Positions 31,114 to 41,095 of a DNA stretch of 64,000 nucleotides are shown piece after piece. The stretch is taken from positions 1 through 64,000 of the forward strand of contig NZ_JADEWL010000022.1 in the NCBI RefSeq assembly GCF_015207665.1, read 5' to 3'. Positions within the stretch are counted from its first letter, which is position 1. The number at the start of each line of letters is the position of its first letter. Both the position numbers and the translations under genes were made by a program. Origin of the DNA: Plectonema cf. radiosum LEGE 06105 (GTDB lineage Bacteria > Cyanobacteriota > Cyanobacteriia > Cyanobacteriales > Nostocaceae). The notes below the pieces were generated by a model. That model was not told the DNA's origin. It saw only the letters and a program-made list of their open reading frames with translations, and did no database searches.

Positions 31114-33282
31114 TTAGAATTTGTAATTCATCCCTACTTGTACAATTCTACCTGCATCAGGGAAGCCAGGAAATAACTGATATCTTTGGTCAAAAATATT
31201 TTCTACACTACCATTTATCGCCAGATTTTGACTCACAGGGACTCTTAATTTAAAATCAAAAGTTGTGTAACCAGGCAAAGATTCTGTATTCGTGTTATTC
31301 GTGGGATAATTACCTAAAGAATGCATCAAAACTCCTGCATACCAACCTTGAGGATTTTCGTAAGAAAGTCCTAAATTAATACTATCAGCACCAGCAAATC
31401 TCAATTCCTGATTAACTTCTGCGGGATTAGAACTCTCCAGAATTCTAGGGTCATTTGCAGTATAGTTACCAGAAAAGTAGAAATTTTTTGCTAATTGCAA
31501 GTTTAAAGCAACTTCTACTCCAGTTGTCCTAACTTTACCAATATTTTCATAGGTATAGTTGACAAAATCATAGGCAATATTATCCAATATTGTGTTATTG
31601 AAGAATGTTAAACGTAATAAACCAATATCTCCTAATTGTTGGTCGATTCCAATATCAAAACTATTACCCCTTTCCGGTTTTAAGTCTGGATTACCTTTAG
31701 CAAAGGGAGAATTACTATATAAATTAAATAAAGTCGGAACTCGAAAGTTACGAATATAGTTACCTCTGAGTGTAGTCTTTTCAAATAGATTCCAACGTAC
31801 ATCCACTGCTGGAGATGTGACAGAACCATTTACTAAACTGTTGAAATCTTGACGTAATCCCAAATTTAATCGGACATCCGGAGTCACATCTACGAGATAT
31901 TTACTAAATACTGCTCCTTTTCCGATACTATCATCGTAATTCTCTGTTTCTGTTTGCTCTGCGAGATTGCGAGTCACGTTTTCAGCACTCACATTACGAT
32001 AGTCAAAACCATAAGTAAGATTTTGATTTTGAGCAATTTGCCAGTTATGCTGTACCTGAAAACCCAAAGAACGCTGATTATTATCAAATTGTCGATGGTT
32101 GTTAATCTCTCCAGTACGATTGTCGAAACGGGTATTGAGAAAGTCTAGATAGACTCTCGCTGTTAATAAGGAATCCTCTGCTTTTCCTAATTTTGCATTC
32201 CAGGTTAAATCTGTGAGAACTTGGTCTGTATACTTACGATTATTATCAGTAAGAGAGTTGAAAGCAGCCTGAGAAATTTGGGGAATTGCCACACCACCCG
32301 GAACTCCTTGGTCTTTAGCTAGATAAATAGTGTTGAAACTCAAACTTTGGCGTTTATTTAATTCTGCATTCACCTGTAAATTGAGATTATTGTAGAGTAC
32401 ATCAGCATTTTCCCTAGTTCCATCAAAGTCAACTTCGGGAATGGAATAATCAAAATTATTATTAGCACGAGTCCGATTGTACCCTAATAGCCACGATACA
32501 TTACCCTGTTTACCGCTAGTTTGAATGCTTTGTTCGTTTAAATCGTAACTACCCAATTTTAATTGAGCCGTAGTAATAATATCTTTTGTGGGACGACGAG
32601 TAATAATATTGATTGTCCCTCCAATTGCATCAGAACCATAGAGGGTAGAACCTCCACCAGGAAGAACTTCAACTCTTTCGACTATATCTGTAGTTATTTC
32701 AGAAAGGTCGAAACCACCACTACCAAGGTTATTAATTGGCCTTCCATTGAGTAATATCAATACTTGTCCGGTATTAGAACCACGAATAAACTGACCACTC
32801 AAACCACCAATTTCTGTTCCCACTGTACCATCAGGTAAAATTCCAGGAACAAACCTCAATGCTTCTTTAACAGTACGCGCACCTTGAGCTTCAATTTCTT
32901 TGCGGTTAATCACGTAAACTGGACGAGTTGCATCTCGCACTTTCCCTTCTCGACGAAATGGTGTAAAAACTGGTTGGTTTAATATTTCTCCTATTACTGT
33001 AAGCTCAATATCTGCTTCTTCTTCTTTTTCTGCTTCTTGTGAAGGAGTATTTTGAGCAATATCTTCTATTTCTATTTTCTCAACTATTGCCAATCTCTCT
33101 TCAACTGTTACTGGAAGTATTTCTAAGTCTTTTGCAATACCTTCATATGTTGGTAAATCTGATATTTGTCCTATTTCTTCTGCTGTAGCCCTGCAATTTC
33201 CCGATAATATTCCCAGTATTAATATAAAAAATGATACGGCGAATTTGATTTTCCATATAAAATTAACAGAAATATTTCTCAT
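31114..33282 (-). CDS. TonB-dependent outer-membrane receptor, BtuB-like
   Basis: 722 residues. Signal peptide (about 1-33), then a cyanobacterial-type N-terminal extension, a plug domain from about 105 (AQGARTVKEALRFVPGILPD, GGGSTLYGSDAIGGTINIIT) and a beta-barrel ending in a terminal aromatic residue (VGMNYKF). The cobalamin riboswitch lies immediately upstream, supporting vitamin B12/corrinoid uptake. First gene of the uptake operon in element C; a Zur/Fur-like box lies further upstream at 33749. Confidence 0.9.
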   Translation of the reverse strand: MRNISVNFIWKIKFAVSFFILILGILSGNCRATAEEIGQISDLPTYEGIAKDLEILPVTVEERLAIVEKIEIEDIAQNTPSQEAEKEEEADIELTVIGEILNQPVFTPFRREGKVRDATRPVYVINRKEIEAQGARTVKEALRFVPGILPDGTVGTEIGGLSGQFIRGSNTGQVLILLNGRPINNLGSGGFDLSEITTDIVERVEVLPGGGSTLYGSDAIGGTINIITRRPTKDIITTAQLKLGSYDLNEQSIQTSGKQGNVSWLLGYNRTRANNNFDYSIPEVDFDGTRENADVLYNNLNLQVNAELNKRQSLSFNTIYLAKDQGVPGGVAIPQISQAAFNSLTDNNRKYTDQVLTDLTWNAKLGKAEDSLLTARVYLDFLNTRFDNRTGEINNHRQFDNNQRSLGFQVQHNWQIAQNQNLTYGFDYRNVSAENVTRNLAEQTETENYDDSIGKGAVFSKYLVDVTPDVRLNLGLRQDFNSLVNGSVTSPAVDVRWNLFEKTTLRGNYIRNFRVPTLFNLYSNSPFAKGNPDLKPERGNSFDIGIDQQLGDIGLLRLTFFNNTILDNIAYDFVNYTYENIGKVRTTGVEVALNLQLAKNFYFSGNYTANDPRILESSNPAEVNQELRFAGADSINLGLSYENPQGWYAGVLMHSLGNYPTNNTNTESLPGYTTFDFKLRVPVSQNLAINGSVENIFDQRYQLFPGFPDAGRIVQVGMNYKF

Positions 33283-33318
33283 CTGTACCTCGCAGATAAT
33301 TGTGTTTTTTTGTCATAA

Positions 33319-33460
33319 TTGGCGGGCATTCTGACTTACTCAATTTTAGATTTCTGATTTGTGATTATCTAAAATCGGCTTACAGCTGCGGGACAGTGCC
33401 GGATTTACACCGAACTTTCCCCCTTACGTCTGATGGCTGACCCCCATCATCACCAACTAA
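33319..33460 (-). promoter_or_regulatory. Cobalamin riboswitch
   Basis: On the minus strand the leader of the TonB receptor contains the B12-riboswitch hallmarks in order: TTGGTGATGATGGGGGTC, GGGGAAAGTTCGGTGTAAAT, CCGGCACTGTCCCGC with CTGTAA, and the closing GTCAGAATGCCCGCC. It ends about 37 bp before the start codon, so it probably blocks initiation when adenosylcobalamin is bound. Confidence 0.95.
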
Positions 33461-33748
33461 TAAAACTCGAGATTGGAAGTAGATTAGCATATTCAACCAC
33501 TAGTTTAATATTGCGATGTTACATTTGTTAATTTTCTACACGGTCATTTTTAAGTGCATCTAAACAATATCTACGATTCCAAAAAAATTAACAAACCCCC
33601 AACCACTTTAATTTTGCCAATCTATAGCAATCCTGTTTGATTTGTGAATCAGTTGTCAGGACTAAGGACTCTTAATCGGGAACAGTTACATATACTACCT
33701 TCTTTTCAATTTTCAACGCCGGATTCCTATTTATGAATACTAATATAA

Positions 33749-33763
33749 TGATAATGATTATCG
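33749..33763. promoter_or_regulatory. Zur/Fur-type box
   Basis: TGATAATGATTATCG matches the Zur consensus at 13 of 14 fixed positions. It lies about 290 bp upstream of the riboswitch start on one side and about 140 bp before the small zinc-ribbon gene on the other. Fur boxes are similar, so the regulator is not certain. Confidence 0.65.
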
Positions 33764-33859
33764 TAAGCTAGTATTTTTTGTTACATTTCTTTTTATGGTT
33801 GTCATCACCACCTGATTTTTCCAGTTTTTTATCAACTGTTGTTTTTATCTCTCAGAAAT

Positions 33860-33874
33860 TGATTATCATTATCG
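33860..33874 (+). promoter_or_regulatory. Zur box upstream of the small zinc-ribbon gene
   Basis: TGATTATCATTATCG, 12 of 14 matches to the Zur consensus, ending 31 bp before the ATG at 33906. Confidence 0.68.
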
Positions 33875-33905
33875 TTATTTGTTAATTAATCGCTTAAGTA
33901 GAAAT

Positions 33906-34103
33906 ATGCCAAGCAAGAAAGTTCATGTCCGAGAGTATAAAGTCAAAGCACACGACCGCGTAATCCATACAAGAGTTTATAATTTCATCTGCCAATACTG
34001 TCGAGAAATATCGCAACGAGAGACTTATGCAACTGGTTGTCCGAAGTATGGAGAGAAATGCAATGGAGTTGTGAGTAAGTGCTTGCGATGTCAAAAACAA
34101 TAG
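33906..34103 (+). CDS. Small zinc-ribbon protein, probably Zur-regulated
   Basis: 65 residues from ATG at 33906 ([20 protein letters not shown]). Cysteines lie in [16 protein letters not shown] and SKCLRC, six in all, enough for one or two metal sites. The first half is basic. I do not recognise a named family; it looks like a zinc-ribbon or zinc-buffer protein. The Zur-like box directly upstream suggests expression in low zinc. It is the last gene of element C, ending 8 bp before the attP arm. An upstream TTG start at 33879 is possible but less likely. Confidence 0.6.
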   Translation: MPSKKVHVREYKVKAHDRVIHTRVYNFICQYCREISQRETYATGCPKYGEKCNGVVSKCLRCQKQ

Positions 34104-34111
34104 AGTTGAAT

Positions 34112-34137
34112 AAAACTTACCTTGTTTGCTCAACACC
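34112..34137 (+). other. Element C right att site
   Basis: Arm AAAACTTACCTTGTTTGCTC (34112-34131), inverted repeat of the left arm with one mismatch, followed by the shared core ACACC (34133-34137). Confidence 0.88.
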
Positions 34138-34249
34138 TTTAGAAATGGATGAGTTAGAAGCACTACTCATTGAGTTCGGAATCTTAGATGACGATTCCAA
34201 ACACGCAGACATCATTGGTAAAAAAGCTGAAGAAGTTCCTGCTACCTAA
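34133..34249 (+). CDS. nifH: nifH fragment 4 of 4 (C-terminus)
   Basis: [20 protein letters not shown] and on to ...KAEEVPAT, the conserved C-terminal 37 or so residues of NifH, ending in TAA at 34247-34249. Reading ACA-CCT in frame from fragment 3 (ACA-CC) restores IPTPLEMDE. Adding fragments 1-4 gives 48 + 91 + 121 + 37 = 297 codons, the normal length of cyanobacterial NifH. Confidence 0.96.
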   Translation, partial: TPLEMDELEALLIEFGILDDDSKHADIIGKKAEEVPAT

Positions 34250-34271
34250 TAAGTAGTCAAAGGTAGTCAAA

Positions 34272-34313
34272 GTGGTAAGGGTAAAGGTTCTATCTTTTAC
34301 CCTTTACCTGCCA
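34272..34313 (+). terminator. Stem-loop in the nifH-nifD spacer
   Basis: GTGG...GGGTAAA and TTTACCC...CCAC pair into a long hairpin about 20 bp after the nifH stop. Without a following U tract it is more likely an mRNA-stabilising or attenuating hairpin than a full terminator, as known for nifH transcripts in diazotrophs. Confidence 0.65.
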
Positions 34314-34373
34314 CGATTCGGCTTTAATTGTACATCCCAAGTAGTTCCAGTACTAAAAAAAGGCAGAAAGTTT

Positions 34374-35690
34374 ATGTCGGACAAAAAGAATATCGTTGAA
34401 GAAAGAAAACAGCTGATTGAAGAAGTCTTAGAAGCTTATCCAGAGAAAGCTAAAAAAAGACGTGCTAAGCACCTCAACGTGCATGAAGAAGGTAAGAGCG
34501 ATTGCGGTGTTAAATCCAACATTAAATCTCTTCCTGGTGTAATGACCGCTCGTGGTTGTGCATATGCAGGTTCTAAAGGTGTGGTTTGGGGTCCGATTAA
34601 GGACATGATTCACATCAGCCACGGTCCAGTTGGTTGCGGTTACTGGTCTTGGTCTGGTCGTCGTAACTACTATATTGGAACAACTGGTGTTGATACCTTT
34701 GGTACAATGCACTTTACTTCTGATTTCCAAGAAAGAGACATTGTTTTTGGTGGTGACAAAAAACTCGCCAAAATGATTCAGGAAATCGACGAATTGTTCC
34801 CCCTCAACAGAGGTGTTTCAGTTCAATCGGAATGTCCTATAGGTTTGATTGGTGATGACATTGAAGCAGTTGCTAAAAAGTCATCAAAAGAAATCGGTAA
34901 ACCAGTTATTCCCGTTCGTTGTGAAGGTTTCCGTGGTGTATCTCAGTCTTTAGGACACCACATTGCTAACGATGCAATTCGTGACTGGGTATTCCCTAAA
35001 GCAGATCAAGCTGCTAAGGACAACACCCTTGGCTACGAACCCGGTCCTTACGATGTGGCAATCATCGGTGACTATAACATCGGTGGTGACGCTTGGTCTA
35101 GCCGCATCTTGTTGGAAGAAATCGGTTTACGTGTAGTCGCTCAGTGGAGTGGTGACGGCACCATCAACGAAATGATGTTGACTCCCAAGGTAAAAATGAA
35201 CTTGATTCATTGCTACCGTTCGATGAACTACATTTCTCGTCACATGGAAGAAGCTTATGGTATTCCCTGGATGGAGTACAACTTCTTCGGACCTACCAAA
35301 ATTGCTGAATCTTTAAGAGCGATCGCCGCTAAGTTCGATGAGAAAATCCAAGAAAACGCTGAGAAGGTAATTGCTAAGTACGAACCTACATCGAAAGCAA
35401 TCCTCGAAAAATACGGCGCTCGCTTGAAAGGTAAGACTGTTGCTTTGATGGTTGGTGGTTTACGTCCTCGTCACGTTGTACCAGCATTCAAAGACTTAGG
35501 AATGGAATTGGTCAGCACTGGTTATGAATTTGCTCACAGTGACGACTACAAACGTACTACAAACTATATTGAAAACGGAACCATCGTTTACGATGACGTA
35601 ACTGGTTACGAATTCGAGCAGTTTGTGAAAGCACTCAAACCAGACATCATTGGTGCTGGGATTAAAGAGAAGTATGTTTTCCAAAAAATG
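34374..35690 (+). CDS. nifD: nifD fragment 1 of 3 (codons 1-439, interrupted)
   Basis: Nitrogenase MoFe protein alpha chain from [20 protein letters not shown]. The P-cluster cysteines are present ([28 protein letters not shown]), as is the nucleotide/cofactor core up to [13 protein letters not shown]. The native next residues GVPFRQMHSWDY are missing; the frame instead reads CLRLIMV into the recombinase region. ATG at 35688-35690 is shared with 47164-47166, where the next piece starts. An in-frame start at 34272 is too long for the family. The FeMo-co Cys is in fragment 1; the cofactor His (in QMHSW) is in the micro-fragment. Confidence 0.96.
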
Positions 35691-35733
35691 TGTTTAAGAC
35701 TTATTATGGTAATTGTTGCGCGGAAAGACTGTG

Positions 35734-37059
35734 GTGAAAGTAGGATACGCACGAGTTAGTAGCAAGAACCAAGCTGATACCGATGCATTAAATCAGCAAG
35801 TTGAGCGACTTAGAAAAGCAGGAGCAGAGGAGATACTAACCGATATTCAATCGGGACGGGAGGATTCAAGGAAGAATTACAAGCAGCTTTTGAAGTTAGT
35901 CAAGGCAAGTGCTGTTACTGAGGTAATTACCACACGGTTAGACCGATTAGGAAGAAATGCCATTGAAATACACCGGGCTATTGAGTTGTTTAGGGAGCAT
36001 TCCGTTAAGTTTACTAACCTTGATATGCCACTTGATGGGTCGGGCAGTGCGATGGAATGGTTGACTATTCAAAATATTGCTTCAATGGCTGAGTTTGAAT
36101 CTCGCAGCATAAGCGATCGCGTAAGGCATGGATTAAATTACTATCGGGAAAATCTAAAGGCATTTAAACCCCCTTTTGGGTACACCAAGGACGAGAATTT
36201 AAAACTAATCCCCCATCCTGTTAATTGGGATATTGCGCGGGAACTATGCGAAAGACTGCGATCGCAGACCAAAACCAAAATTAGTAGGTGGTTGGCGGAT
36301 AAACATGGGGTAAAGATGTATCCCACATCATTTAGACGGTACATTTTAAACCCGTGCCTTAGAGGGCATACGGTATATAAGGTAGATGGGGAAGAAAAAA
36401 TCCATTACAACACGCACCCGGCACTGTTGAGCGAGGTTGAGTACCAAGAATTAGAACAAACTACACGACTTAAGACTAGGCGAGATACCAGCAAGTATAA
36501 ACTTCACTTCCTTGCTGGTTTGTTCCGTTGCGGGGTTTGCGGGGCTGCCATGAGTAAATCTGGCGCGAATAGTCCTCAAAGTAAGAATGTATTACGCTTC
36601 CAGTGTGCAGCATATAAAGCATTTGGTTTAAAAAGTTGTACCAATAAAAAGACCATTGCGGCTTCAATCGTTAAACGGGAAGTCATAGGAGAATTACGAC
36701 TGTACGCCATCATGATAACCAGAGATATTGAATTGCTGGCTACCGAACGAAACGAAGATGACCCAGAACTATTACAACTTCAGCAACAAATCAATGGGCT
36801 GAAAAAGTTAGGTGACAACCCGGCGATCGCGTTTGCGATCGCCGACCTTGAAAAGCAGATAAGGAACCGCGAACATCATCAAAACGTTCGCGGTTCAACG
36901 ATCAAAGAAGATAAAAAGATATTATATGCTCTACTTCAAGCTGATTTTTTGGAGTCGCTACCTGATGAGGAATTGCGCTCCATCTGTATCCGTTTTATTT
37001 CTTCGGTAAAGTACTCAGGAGGTAAGGAGTTAAATATTTCAATGCGGGCATTAGTGTAG
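35734..37059 (+). CDS. Large serine recombinase (element D)
   Basis: 441 residues from GTG at 35734 ([14 protein letters not shown]9); a TTG at 35713 would overlap the att arm. Resolvase domain with [13 protein letters not shown]; recombinase domain ([15 protein letters not shown]); zinc ribbon [10 protein letters not shown] ... FQCAAYK ... SCTNKK; helical tail. Homologous to the recombinases at 1418 and 14388 but more diverged, and its predicted core is TG rather than CC. It starts 43 bp after the nifD break, reading inward, the same arrangement as the three others. Confidence 0.94.
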   Translation: MKVGYARVSSKNQADTDALNQQVERLRKAGAEEILTDIQSGREDSRKNYKQLLKLVKASAVTEVITTRLDRLGRNAIEIHRAIELFREHSVKFTNLDMPLDGSGSAMEWLTIQNIASMAEFESRSISDRVRHGLNYYRENLKAFKPPFGYTKDENLKLIPHPVNWDIARELCERLRSQTKTKISRWLADKHGVKMYPTSFRRYILNPCLRGHTVYKVDGEEKIHYNTHPALLSEVEYQELEQTTRLKTRRDTSKYKLHFLAGLFRCGVCGAAMSKSGANSPQSKNVLRFQCAAYKAFGLKSCTNKKTIAASIVKREVIGELRLYAIMITRDIELLATERNEDDPELLQLQQQINGLKKLGDNPAIAFAIADLEKQIRNREHHQNVRGSTIKEDKKILYALLQADFLESLPDEELRSICIRFISSVKYSGGKELNISMRALV

Positions 37060-37124
37060 GCGAGCGCCTTGTCCCTAATCCTTACCCACACGTTATTTTT
37101 AGTTTGGCTGGCTGGGTTAGTCAT
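36936..37124 (-). CDS. Possible small protein convergent with the element D recombinase
   Basis: 62 codons (MTNPASQTKNNVWVRIRDKA...), hydrophilic, overlapping 124 bp of the recombinase 3' end on the opposite strand. No family recognised and half of it is antisense to a conserved gene, so it may be chance. Listed because the other recombinases have similar convergent frames. Confidence 0.25.
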   Translation of the reverse strand: MTNPASQTKNNVWVRIRDKALAYTNARIEIFNSLPPEYFTEEIKRIQMERNSSSGSDSKKSA

Positions 37125-37206
37125 GGTTTTAATTGAAGCGGTTTTTTAATTGTAGATTTGTACTAGAAATTTTCTGTTTACTGCGGACGGGTTAGGTTAC
37201 TACTGC

Positions 37207-39746
37207 CTAATCTTCGGGACAATCTAGGTATTCTTCGTTCTCCCAACCATCCCAGTCAATAGAGGTTTGGTATGGTTCGCACTCGCTTGAGGTAGTGGCA
37301 ACTACAGGGGGCGTAAGTGATAGCTCGGATGCTTGATAAGTCGTTCCCACTACTCCTAACTGGGTTGTCACTGGGTACGCCCATATTTCGTTATCAGCGA
37401 TCGCGCTGACTTTGCATTCCTTTCCTTGGTATTTCCCAGTGGTGGGGTAAACGGTCTGACCTTCTCTTAACCTTGCCTTAATGCTGACTCCCTCGTTGAT
37501 TCCCTCGTTGACTTCCTTCAATGGCTCAAAACCATCATTGCCAGTACTTTCAGCTTTTTTAGAGTCGTCATCACCCTTATTCCTTGGTGGGGTAATGACG
37601 ACCTGACCAGCTTTTAATGACGACTCAATGATGGGGCTATGACGACCTGTATCCCTTGGTAATGATGGTTTTGAGGGGTTATGACGACCATGACTACTTT
37701 CTTCTCTTTCTTTAGGGAATGAGTCATTAGTTTGACTATTGACTGTTGACTCATTATTTAAGGAATCTCTTAAAAGGTCGTCATTTTGCTCAAAACCATC
37801 ATTACCAATGCTTTCAGTCGTCTTACTGGTCGTCATTGGGTCGTCATTGGGGTCGTCATTCCCTGAAATCAAAAATGGGAAGTTATGACCGGGTTGACGG
37901 ATACCAATTTTTGTAATGTGCCTTCCATGCTGGGTTTTACGCTTTGTAGCGTCAATACTTAGCTGAGTTTTGAGTAAGTTAAGTAAATTTGAACTGAAAC
38001 GTTGAGTCGTCATTCCAGAGTGACCGTTACTTGATGCCCATTCTAAATAATTGGCATACAAGCAATCTTTTGAATCGCCGTTCGCATTCCCTATTTTTGT
38101 TTCAATATTTGGATCGTAATAAAGGCAGTGGTCAGCCCAGTTAGCTAATGGATTTGTTTCTAAAAGCACTTCAAGACCGAACGAAGCTAAGGAGGGGACG
38201 CACTTTGTAGTATTACGTACATAGTCAGCTACGACATCAGGGGTTAATGAAAGCACCCACGCTAATAAGCCAGGGAGGTAAGGTTTAAACTCCTCGATGA
38301 CATCTCGCCGGAGATGGGGGGGAATGACTTTTTCATAACTCATAGACAAACGACGGCGAGCAAGGGCATTGGTGTAATCACTGCTCTGAATTGCTTCGTT
38401 ACACGCTACCCAAACAACGCCAGTGAATACAAAACTATCAGTCTGCTGTACTGATTTCTTCTCAAGCCTTAAATCATCACCTCCCGTAATTGCTTTTAGT
38501 ACGCTTACTTCTCCGGCGTACCGTTCCGAATCGGTAATGAATATTGCTTTTTTACCGTAGAAAAGTGCGGTTTCAAATCTGTTAGTTTCAAGCTGTTTGA
38601 GCGTTGTAACGGCGTAATTTTCTTTACCCAGTAAAGCTTGGATTAAACGCAAGATGGTACCTTTACCCGTCCCCCCAGCACCAATTAATTCTATATATCG
38701 CTGAAGTTCAGCACCGCGTTCGGTAATAGTTGCGTTCATCGTTGCCCGAATTACTTCTAACCAATCAGCGCGATCGCCACAGGTAGAAAGCAACCATTGC
38801 TTGATAGGTTCGCATCCAACTTCGCGATCTGCCCATTTAAAAGGTAAAGAAGAAAGGAACTTATAGCCCGGTTGATGTTCGGTAGTCTCTAAATTCCTAA
38901 TATCGATAACCACATCTGCCAAACAAACTTTACTTGGCATCACTTCCCAATACTCTACTCGTAAGTGGGATTTCAGAAGCGAGACTACCCCATTGACAAA
39001 CGGATCGGTATATTCCTCTTTCATAAGGTTTAACTCGTCGATAACGAGCATTTTTACCGTTTCTAATGGTGTTTCGCTCCATATCCCAGCCTTTCTTTTT
39101 TGGTACTGATACCAAGCTTTTGCGGGAATATTCCACGCCAATTGAGCGCGATATTCTTCGGCTAGTTTATTAGCTAATAATCCTTGGGTTACTTTTTCTT
39201 CCCTCTTATCCTCCTTCTCCTTTTTAAATTGCTTCTCCCACTGCTCTATAGTTTCAGCCTTAGCTAAAACCTCATCTCGGAATTTGTCGAAACCATTATT
39301 CTGGATGTAATCATCCATGCCTTTCCCTTCCTCTACATTCCACAACCCAGATACAGAATAGACGGGAATATCGAATTTACCCAGTTGCTCTGCTAACTTC
39401 CTTTGAGCGCTTTCTTATTAGCTTCGCTAGTTTTAAAAGCCTTGCGTGGTCGGAATTGACCGAACCCGTTTACGCCTTCAAGCCATATCCCACCGTACTT
39501 TGCATCAATTCTTAATCTTTCGGATGCTTCGGAAGTTTCCATTGATCGGCAATTGACAAGCACCCATTCCGGGCATAACCCGCGCTTGGTTACTGCTTCT
39601 TCGTAATCCTTATCTGTCAATCGGCTATAAATGTAAATCGATTGTACTTGCTGAGACGATAGGTTGCGGATATCAAAACTAGATTTTTGGGATTGACTAA
39701 AAACCTTTCGGTCTGTTAAATTATTATTCATGTCATGTTCTTTCAA
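37207..39746 (-). pseudogene. Plasmid/phage-type primase-helicase, internally deleted and frameshifted
   Basis: Two frames. The 5' piece (39746-39393, 117 residues, SRLTDKDYEEAVTKRGLCPE ... GFGQFRPRKAF) is the N-terminus of a cyanobacterial plasmid primase. Directly after it, in another frame from about 39412, comes RKLAEQLGKFDIPVYSVSGL and a long C-terminal part (to 37207) with SF3/D5-helicase motifs: Walker A GAGGTGKGTIL and Walker B AIFITDSERY. The intervening primase region is missing, so a deletion plus frameshift has occurred near 39395-39415. The C-terminal 710 residues may still be translated as a helicase. It probably replicated an ancestral plasmid or satellite. Confidence 0.75.
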
Positions 39747-40374
39747 TTAGGTGAAATTGGATGAAAGAACCACATCGCAGCGAAAGTTGTGTGAAAAAGC
39801 CTTCTGGACTATAAATCCAGGAGGTTTTTTGATTTTGGACTGGCTATAACCCCTAGAACGGGATATTATAGCGGTGTGTTTTTTTGATGCACCGCTGCTT
39901 TGTGGAGCTTTTTTTTACAAGAAAATCTTATACCTATTCCGGGCAATAGTCAAAGCCGCAAACCTTTCCCCTGTGGTGGTCTTACCACTTTTGCATATGT
40001 CGCAAGTGACATGAATTACGGATTTATAGCTCGTGTAAATTTAAGCAAGCTATACAGAATTGTTACCGATGCTGCTTTTAGTTTGTGCGATCGCTTAGGA
40101 TTCGTGTAAAAATAAACTGAACATTTTTTATATGGAAGCTAGACTGACAAGGTATTTCAGATAAAATTTGTACAACTTATTTTTACATAACTCCTTATGT
40201 GACAAGCTCTCGAAATATGTTTTGAGAGCTTGCTTGTGAAACGTTTCACCAACTAGAAGTCTGCTTGCATAAAAATTTCAATCCTTTATATACTCAAAAA
40301 TATCGTTTGGAGTGCGGCTTTCTCTTCTAGCGGCAACCAAGGAAGAGAGTTCAAATCTATAGTTTCAGGATTTA
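39747..40374. terminator. Spacer with hairpins (terminator-like at 40203-40232)
   Basis: About 630 bp without a supported gene. Contains GCGGTG...CACCGC near 39873-39897 flanking a T run, and the perfect 9-bp stem CAAGCTCTC (40203-40211) / GAGAGCTTG (40224-40232). These may separate the convergent or divergent transcripts of the element. Confidence 0.5.
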
Positions 40375-40593
40375 TCATTCCGCTTGTTCCTTAGCTTCTG
40401 CACTTTTTCTATCTCCTCCTCTTGTTTCTCCCAACGGCTCAAAATTGGAAGGTAGAACACCCAGCCTAATACCAACCTGAGCAAAGTGTTTCTCTAGGTA
40501 ACGATTACGGCTAATCCCCTCTTGCCTTGCTAACTGAGCTATTAAATCGCTTATCCTTTCATCTATCGCGTATGTGATCCTTTTACGGGGCAT
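40375..40593 (-). CDS. Ribbon-helix-helix (CopG-like) DNA-binding protein
   Basis: 72 residues from MPRKRITYAIDERISDLIAQ (ATG at 40593); in-frame starts upstream (40620, 40683) give less likely extensions. The ITYAIDERISDLIAQLARQE segment has the beta-strand plus two-helix RHH pattern, and the C-terminal tail is charged. Likely a copy-control or transcriptional repressor of the plasmid-like element D. It reads away from the downstream cluster at 41096. Confidence 0.65.
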   Translation of the reverse strand: MPRKRITYAIDERISDLIAQLARQEGISRNRYLEKHFAQVGIRLGVLPSNFEPLGETRGGDRKSAEAKEQAE

Positions 40594-40683
40594 GATGGCG
40601 CTTAAAAATATTTCAGACATATTGTAATTTGAACTCAAAGTACTTGTACATATTAGAATAGTCTGGAATAAATCAAAATGCAC

Positions 40684-41095
40684 TCAATATGATATTAGCA
40701 TTGCTTATATTTCTGAAGCCTGGGATATCAGTAAGAATCGTTGCCACGCAAAGAGCGTGCGGAATAAGGGACTGCAACTTTATATAGGCAATGCGTATCA
40801 TAATGTACTCGTATTTAGTTCAATTTGAGTGGATATTGATATTAACGAGGTTCAAGAAATCGTAACACGGCTTGAGAACCAAAACACCGCACCAATTAAA
40901 TAGATTGCCGCTACCGCAATAAAATCATGTAGCAATCCTTTGAGCGGGATTCAAAATAAATGGTTCGCTGGCTTGTTTTAATTTCAAGTTGATGCCCTGT
41001 AGCTCAGACAAGCTACTCCATATCGCGTAACCGGGTTGTCGCATTCCGGTGGGGTATGCCAGAAAAAGGCAATTACACATATATAGGTAACAACC
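40684..41095. other. Non-coding spacer, possible regulatory/replication region
   Basis: 412 bp between the divergent RHH gene and the 41096 gene. No supported gene. Around 40990-41060 there is a GTAGCTCAG-containing, weakly tRNA-like stretch that lacks a proper D stem and T loop. Confidence 0.4.

Noticed and set aside
39900-40109. 69-codon plus-strand frame in the element D spacer
   Set aside because: No RBS, no family, and it spans a terminator-like T-run region.
40990-41060. tRNA-like stretch with GTAGCTCAG
   Set aside because: Acceptor-like ends can pair, but the D stem is incomplete and there is no TTCRA loop or clear anticodon arm. At most a decayed tRNA.
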